From CAJQQY01 sp964352225 (GTDB taxonomy: Bacteria > Bacteroidota > Bacteroidia > Chitinophagales > Saprospiraceae), in NCBI GenBank assembly GCA_964352225.1, contig CAYGRM010000121.1, forward strand, positions 1 to 17,040: 17,040 nucleotides of DNA. The letters are read 5' to 3'. The position numbers and the translations under genes were made by a program. This document shows, one piece after another, positions 13,374-17,040 of this stretch. The number at the start of each line of letters is the position of its first letter. Positions within the stretch are counted from its first letter, which is position 1. Under the pieces are notes generated by a model, which was not told the origin of the DNA, did not search any database, and was given only the letters and a program-made list of their open reading frames with translations.

Positions 13374-14312
13374 TTACCAGCCCGATTGAAATAGTCTCTT
13401 CGCTCCTCGCAATCCACATTTTTGATACTGATTATAAGCGCTTCCTGCGGCATGATGAATGGCCTCTTCATCTTTTAAATTTGCCCAAGCATCAAATACA
13501 TTTTCCAAAACATAGGCTTCTGGTGCAAGGAGATTTTTAGTATTCAACAATGGATAAGCATTTACTTGCTGATAGTATTCTTTGAAATAATCAAATGAGA
13601 CACAAGCAACTGCCACGGCATCTTTGGCAAACGTGTGCATATTGTTAGGGAGCTCAATACTCGTATCCATCAATCCATTGTGTCCATTAAAAACGATTAA
13701 ATCTGCATTGCCCTCTATCCCTATTTTTTTACCCAAAAAATCAAACTCACCTTGGTTTTCATTAGACAACGCAGCAAAATAATCTGTCAAACATGCTGCC
13801 ATTCGATCTCCTCGATAAGCATCTGCAACAAAATAAACTTGTGTTCCATTTTTATATTTTTTGAAAAAAATGACTCGCTCTAAAATATTATGACTCAAGT
13901 CTTTTTTGGACCTGTCTGTCGAAAGGCTAGAAAAAAGAAGTTTCCAATCTTTCTGTTTTTTAAAATGAGTTTTCACTCCATAGAGTGCTCCCCAATATAA
14001 ATTAGTGCGCAAATTTAATCCATCGCCAAGAGATTTACTGACTGGTACAATACCTTGATTTTCATTATCGCAAAGTGGAATGAAAGCATGGATGACAAGG
14101 GGTTCTTCATCCGTTATTTTTTGTTGGAGTCGTTTGACAATTTCAGTTCGATCTATTGGGTAAATACTATTCTTGACTTCTTCTTTTACGAAAATGGCTT
14201 CTTGGGTAGCAACCTGTTTCTCTTTTTGCGAAGCTGAATTAGATGTACAACTAAGTAGAGCAAAAATCATAACAATGGAAATACATTTTACTGATTTGAG
14301 ATTTATTTTCAT
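13374..14312 (-). CDS. Lipoprotein with caspase-like (clan CD) His/Cys motif, function unknown
   Basis: The 312-residue protein has a lipoprotein signal peptide, ALLSC, with Cys22 as lipid anchor. The mature protein has alternating strand/helix segments. DLIVFNGHNGLMD places H211 after a hydrophobic strand. DAVAVACVSFDYF places C237 after the next one. This strand-GHxG, strand-ACxS pattern is that of clan CD cysteine-peptidase folds (caspases, CHAT, gingipain-like). An earlier strand ends in YFVADAYRGDR (about 160-170), which would be the first core strand of such a fold. The assignment is motif-based and the sequence matches no named family I know. If active, it would be a cell-envelope protease, but a binding-only relative is also possible. 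It converges with the VWA gene and lies downstream of the PDZ gene on the same strand, with a terminator between. Confidence 0.6.
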   Translation of the reverse strand: MKINLKSVKCISIVMIFALLSCTSNSASQKEKQVATQEAIFVKEEVKNSIYPIDRTEIVKRLQQKITDEEPLVIHAFIPLCDNENQGIVPVSKSLGDGLNLRTNLYWGALYGVKTHFKKQKDWKLLFSSLSTDRSKKDLSHNILERVIFFKKYKNGTQVYFVADAYRGDRMAACLTDYFAALSNENQGEFDFLGKKIGIEGNADLIVFNGHNGLMDTSIELPNNMHTFAKDAVAVACVSFDYFKEYYQQVNAYPLLNTKNLLAPEAYVLENVFDAWANLKDEEAIHHAAGSAYNQYQKCGLRGAKRLFQSGW

Positions 14313-14362
14313 TTTTTTATTTACCTAACGGATTTTTTAGAAAAAGTAAAACTTTCGAAAAT

Positions 14363-14399
14363 AAAAAAATCCGTGCTCCCGAAACCTCGGAAACACGGA
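14363..14399 (-). terminator. Rho-independent terminator of the PDZ/T9SS gene
   Basis: TCCGTG (14370-14375) pairs with CACGGA (14394-14399), and the inner CCGA/TCGG (14379-14382/14387-14390) closes a 4-nt loop. On the minus strand the hairpin is followed by TTTTTTT (14363-14369). It lies about 29 bases beyond the stop at 14428 and about 50 bases before the lipoprotein start, separating the two transcripts. Confidence 0.85.
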
Positions 14400-14427
14400 C
14401 ACCTTATTTCTAATCAAAAAAAATATT

Positions 14428-15597
14428 TTAAGCTCTTGCTAAGAGGACAATATTTTTAGTAAATACTTTTCCTCCTTGTGTAATCGTAATGGCAATCACT
14501 CCTGGAGTTCCATCACTAATATTCAAATCTCGATTATAGTTTCCATCAAAAGTATTTAAAGTTTCTTGGAAAAGCACTCTACCTTGAATATCTATAATTC
14601 TAACATTCGTAGGTAATGCTTCCGCTTGGAAATTTAATTTCAAATCTCCGTAAGTTGGATTTGGATATGCTTCCAAACCTTCTACTTTTAATGTATTATC
14701 TGTAGGTTGAATGATTTGAGGAGTTTCCACAACTGGTGGAGTTTCTTCGATAGTTTCTTTTACGGTTGGCTTAGGACAATCTTTGAAATAAGCTACTTCA
14801 TCGAACTCTTGCCCACCTCGAGTGTAAGTAATTAAGAACCGATCGCCCGGATTATGTTTATTTCGCTCTCGCAATAATTCTTTGTGCGAGTGAACTGGGA
14901 TGCCGTCCAAAGCTGTGATATAATCTCCTCGCTCCAAGTTGGCTTCACTTGCTGGAGTTTTATCAATTACACCGGTAACTTTTACTCCTTTTGAGTTGTA
15001 AGAAGTTCCACTATAAACTCCAATAAAAACTTTACAAGGATCACGCTCTACTTTTGTTCTTTGAGTATTGTATGAATAAACGTGATGATTATTTCTTTCC
15101 TTGCGTCCTAGAACGACTTGCATTTGGGCAGGAGAATCATTTCTAGTATATGCAACATTAATAGCATCACCTACTTGGTGATTTTTTAATTCGCTTCGCA
15201 AATCTGAAACCGAGTTTATCGCATTTCCATTAATTGAAGTGATAATATCACCTCTTTGTAAACCTGCTTTTTTCGCGGCACTATTTTGAACTGTTCCGTC
15301 CAAGACGATTCCATTCCCATTTGGATTTTCACTTGAGTAAACTCCTAAAAATGGTTTTGAATGTTTTTTTCTAGCATACATAAAATCTTCAATCATATCT
15401 TTTTCATCATCTTGCACATCGAATTCGATTAAGATATTATCGAGGTCATCAAAGTTTTTGACTACTTTTTCTTCTCCATTATTTTTTTGAATAATTAGGA
15501 AGGTGTTGTTGTTAGTTTCACTTTGGGCATTTAGGTTAGTTCCCATAAATAAAACTAAGGCGAGAGTTAATAATGTGAAATGTTGGAATGTCTTCAT
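14428..15597 (-). CDS. Secreted tandem-PDZ protein with type IX secretion sorting domain
   Basis: The 389-residue protein has a signal peptide (about 1-25, ending NLNAQ), an acidic region (45-78) and two PDZ domains. PDZ1 spans about 82-166 (FLGVYSSENPNGNGIVLDG, AAKKAGLQRGDIITSINGN). PDZ2 spans about 189-272 (FIGVYSGTSYNSKGVKVTGV, SEANLERGDYITALDG). Cys188 and Cys274 flank PDZ2 and could form a disulfide. A Pro/Thr/Glu-rich linker (275-302) leads to the C-terminal type A sorting domain (305-389: LEAYPNPTYGDLKLNF, VRIIDIQGRVLF, GVIAITITQGGKVFTKNIVL). That domain directs export through the T9SS and attachment at the cell surface. There is no protease domain, so it is probably a binding or scaffold protein for C-terminal peptides rather than a DegP/HtrA enzyme. 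A promoter-like element lies about 60 bases upstream. Confidence 0.92.
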   Translation of the reverse strand: MKTFQHFTLLTLALVLFMGTNLNAQSETNNNTFLIIQKNNGEEKVVKNFDDLDNILIEFDVQDDEKDMIEDFMYARKKHSKPFLGVYSSENPNGNGIVLDGTVQNSAAKKAGLQRGDIITSINGNAINSVSDLRSELKNHQVGDAINVAYTRNDSPAQMQVVLGRKERNNHHVYSYNTQRTKVERDPCKVFIGVYSGTSYNSKGVKVTGVIDKTPASEANLERGDYITALDGIPVHSHKELLRERNKHNPGDRFLITYTRGGQEFDEVAYFKDCPKPTVKETIEETPPVVETPQIIQPTDNTLKVEGLEAYPNPTYGDLKLNFQAEALPTNVRIIDIQGRVLFQETLNTFDGNYNRDLNISDGTPGVIAITITQGGKVFTKNIVLLARA

Positions 15598-15653
15598 AAT
15601 TTAGTGATTTTAATATGTGATAAAATAGTGTCAGCTTTGGGTATGCATGAAAA

Positions 15654-15688
15654 CAAAAGTATTAAGCAATGAAGTGTTCAATACTTTT
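15654..15688 (-). promoter_or_regulatory. Candidate promoter overlapped by an inverted repeat, PDZ gene
   Basis: CAAAAGTA (15654-15661) reads TACTTTTG on the minus strand, an exact TAnnTTTG -7 match. The -33 position shows only ATTG at 17-base spacing. AAAAGTATT (15655-15663) and AATACTTTT (15680-15688) are perfect 9-nt complements spanning the -7 box and the -33 area, suggesting an operator. Transcription would start near 15648, about 50 bases before the ATG. Confidence 0.4.
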
Positions 15689-15858
15689 ATCTTTTACAAA
15701 AAGACATACTGACAAATGAATTGTTGCTTGTTCCGGTCTTGAAGTACCAACTTTAACACTTTAATTTTACCTAGGGTACTACAAAAATAATGTGGTATTA
15801 AGAAAAAGCCACATTTTATTTGATGTGAAATGTACGTAGAATTATCCAGAATGGTTTT

Positions 15859-15901
15859 CCAAGAATGAAAAATGCTAATCTTTAGCAAAATTCATTCTTG
15901 G
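15859..15901 (-). terminator. Strong hairpin after the PE-rich coiled-coil gene, probable terminator
   Basis: CCAAGAATGAA (15859-15869) pairs perfectly with TTCATTCTTGG (15891-15901). A symmetric AAA/AAA internal loop follows, then TGCTAA/TTAGCA (15873-15878/15882-15887) and a TCT triloop. It lies 52 bases downstream of the minus-strand stop at 15953. No clean T-tract follows on the minus strand (AAAACC), so it may be an RNA-stability or protein-binding structure instead. Confidence 0.5.
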
Positions 15902-15952
15902 AGTTTCATCCTTCTTTTGAGTTGACGAGTTGAAAAAAGGATTTGTTACAAA

Positions 15953-17040
15953 TTAGTTAGAGTCATCAGAAATAGAAACAGAGACGCTTCTATTATTTCT
16001 TCCATCAGTAGAAATTTCAATTTTAAAATTGTTCCCTAAACTTTTTCCAGACTCTTTCTCATATAATTTTTTATACTTTTCCAAAACAGCATTAGACTGC
16101 TTCTCGTCATTAATTCTTAATCGATTCTCTCTCATCGAAAATTCATAACTATCATCACTCTTGATGTGACCATCCTTTTTCAGTTGCGCCTCAAATGCTT
16201 TTATCCATTGTGATCTTTCTGCCGATCTAGCACGTCTTAGTTCGCTTTGTTGTTCTCTCATCATTTCTTGATGTTCTCGTTGCTGTTGACGCATTTCCTT
16301 CATTCGTTCTCTTTGTTCCTCTTGAGCTGCTCTCATTGATTCTCTAGCCTCCTTCATTTTCATTTGAGCCTCTTCCATTTGTTCTTTGTGTCTTTCTCTA
16401 TTGAGCGCATGCATTTCCTCCATTTCTTTTCTCATGGCTGCTCTTGATTCTTGCATTTCTTTTTTTAAAGTTTCCATTTCTAGCTCTAAATCTTTCTTTT
16501 CTTTTTCAGATAATTCGCTCCAACTTTTTCTTTCTCCATCAATATAAATGGAACCAGAAGGAATAGTATCGAAATCAAAATGGAAATCATTAAAATCGCT
16601 AAATGCTAATTCTGGCATCTCTGGAAGTTCTGGAAAATCAGGTATTACTGCGAACTCTGGAAGCTCTGGAAATACAAAATCATTTTCTCCAGATCCATAG
16701 TCAAAACGATCAGCAGTCACCGTCATTGCAAGTCCATCAATAACTACCCCGCCATCACTTATCTCAATCGTTTGGCCGTCACTTATGACCACAGGTGCAG
16801 AACCTACACCGTAAGCTTTCCCATCAACCTTAATGCTTCCTCCTTTAATCACAACTGGGGCTTCTGCACCGTCTGATTTTATGATGTATACCAAGTTTCC
16901 ATTTTCGTCTTCTGACCTAGTTACAATGCGAGTTCCCTCACCATCAATAGTTGAAGTTGAATAAGAATGTGGCGCATGAGGTCGAGGTGGTCTTGGAGGA
17001 AGAGGAATTTCTTCCACTAATTCATCAATATATTCTTGAT
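15953..17040 (-). CDS. Large PE-rich coiled-coil protein, C-terminal part only (possible M56/BlaR1-type peptidase)
   Basis: The frame stays open to the right edge and gives 361 visible residues. The GTG at 17015-17017 could be taken as a start, but in-frame codons continue upstream (QEYIDEL), so the true start is probably outside the window. Visible parts in order are a proline-rich linker (PLPPRPPRPHAP), a strand-rich region with repeated VVI-DG motifs, and a Phe/Pro/Glu-rich stretch (FPELPEFAVIPDFPELPEMP). SIYIDGERKSWSEL follows, then a roughly 110-residue charged coiled coil rich in E, R, Q and M, and a C-terminal alpha/beta domain ending VSVSISDDSN. This resembles the periplasmic tails of Bacteroidota M56 family metallopeptidases as I recall them. 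The HExxH catalytic domain would lie outside the window, so the family call is tentative. Confidence 0.5.
   Translation of the reverse strand, partial: QEYIDELVEEIPLPPRPPRPHAPHSYSTSTIDGEGTRIVTRSEDENGNLVYIIKSDGAEAPVVIKGGSIKVDGKAYGVGSAPVVISDGQTIEISDGGVVIDGLAMTVTADRFDYGSGENDFVFPELPEFAVIPDFPELPEMPELAFSDFNDFHFDFDTIPSGSIYIDGERKSWSELSEKEKKDLELEMETLKKEMQESRAAMRKEMEEMHALNRERHKEQMEEAQMKMKEARESMRAAQEEQRERMKEMRQQQREHQEMMREQQSELRRARSAERSQWIKAFEAQLKKDGHIKSDDSYEFSMRENRLRINDEKQSNAVLEKYKKLYEKESGKSLGNNFKIEISTDGRNNRSVSVSISDDSN

Larger units (their letters stand above)
15598..15952. other. Intergenic region upstream of the PDZ gene; no gene seen
   Basis: This 355-base region lies between two minus-strand genes. 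It holds a promoter-like element inside an inverted repeat (15654-15688), a small hairpin AATGTGG/CCACATT (15789-15795/15809-15815) and a strong hairpin (15859-15901). A second exact TAnnTTTG match (CAAAAATA on the plus strand, 15782-15789) has no -33 partner. A 64-codon minus-strand reading frame here lacks coding character and is not called. Confidence 0.6.

Noticed and set aside
13256..13471. 71-codon minus-strand frame spanning both convergent terminators
   Set aside because: It crosses two terminator hairpins and overlaps the lipoprotein gene in another frame.
14055..14237. 60-codon plus-strand frame inside the lipoprotein gene
   Set aside because: It is antisense to the N-terminal part of the lipoprotein and lacks coding features.
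15694..15888. 64-codon minus-strand frame in the intergenic region upstream of the PDZ gene
   Set aside because: It runs into the strong hairpin at 15859-15901 and overlaps other structured elements. No ribosome-binding site or recognisable protein character.

Overview
The window looks like chromosomal DNA from an AT-rich member of the Bacteroidota, probably a free-living Saprospiria-, Chitinophagia- or Flavobacteriia-like lineage. The evidence is a C-terminal type IX secretion sorting domain, a GLPGLI-family protein, a CarboxypepD_reg/TonB-type outer-membrane receptor, LytS/LytTR signalling with a TPR sensor, an atpD-atpC pair split from the other ATP synthase genes, and a textbook Bacteroidota promoter (TTTG-N19-TAnnTTTG) before atpD. 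No rRNA, tRNA, CRISPR array, transposase or phage gene was seen.

Layout: (1) 1-1464, minus strand: an ECF sigma factor, a one-TM protein that is probably its anti-sigma factor, and a Spy/CpxP-like periplasmic protein cut by the left edge. The order resembles CnrH-CnrY-CnrX. (2) 1626-2630, minus: a family 2 glycosyltransferase with an extra C-terminal nucleotide-binding-like domain. (3) 2689-6629, minus: a cassette of a small secreted Cys-containing protein, a GLPGLI protein and a large outer-membrane receptor. (4) 7110-8937, plus: atpD and atpC. (5) 9113-11857, minus: a TPR sensor kinase and its LytTR response regulator. (6) 12069-14312: a secreted VWA protein (plus) convergent with a lipoprotein (minus) that appears to carry a caspase-like His/Cys dyad. 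(7) 14428-15597, minus: a secreted tandem-PDZ protein with a T9SS sorting domain. (8) 15953-17040, minus: the C-terminal part of a large PE-rich coiled-coil protein, possibly an M56/BlaR1-type peptidase, cut by the right edge.

A recurring theme is inverted repeats and hairpins at gene ends. The sigma gene takes its stop codon from a 57-bp repeat. A 43-nt-arm palindrome follows the glycosyltransferase. A perfect 28-bp inverted repeat abuts the response-regulator stop. The two convergent genes at 13.3 kb each end in a hairpin of one family with compensatory base changes. An 8-bp unit repeated seven times lies upstream of the atpD promoter.

The best candidates for undescribed biology are the small secreted protein/GLPGLI/receptor cassette, with operator-like and attenuator-like elements, and the caspase-like lipoprotein beside the VWA protein. 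Functions for both are inferred from motifs and context.
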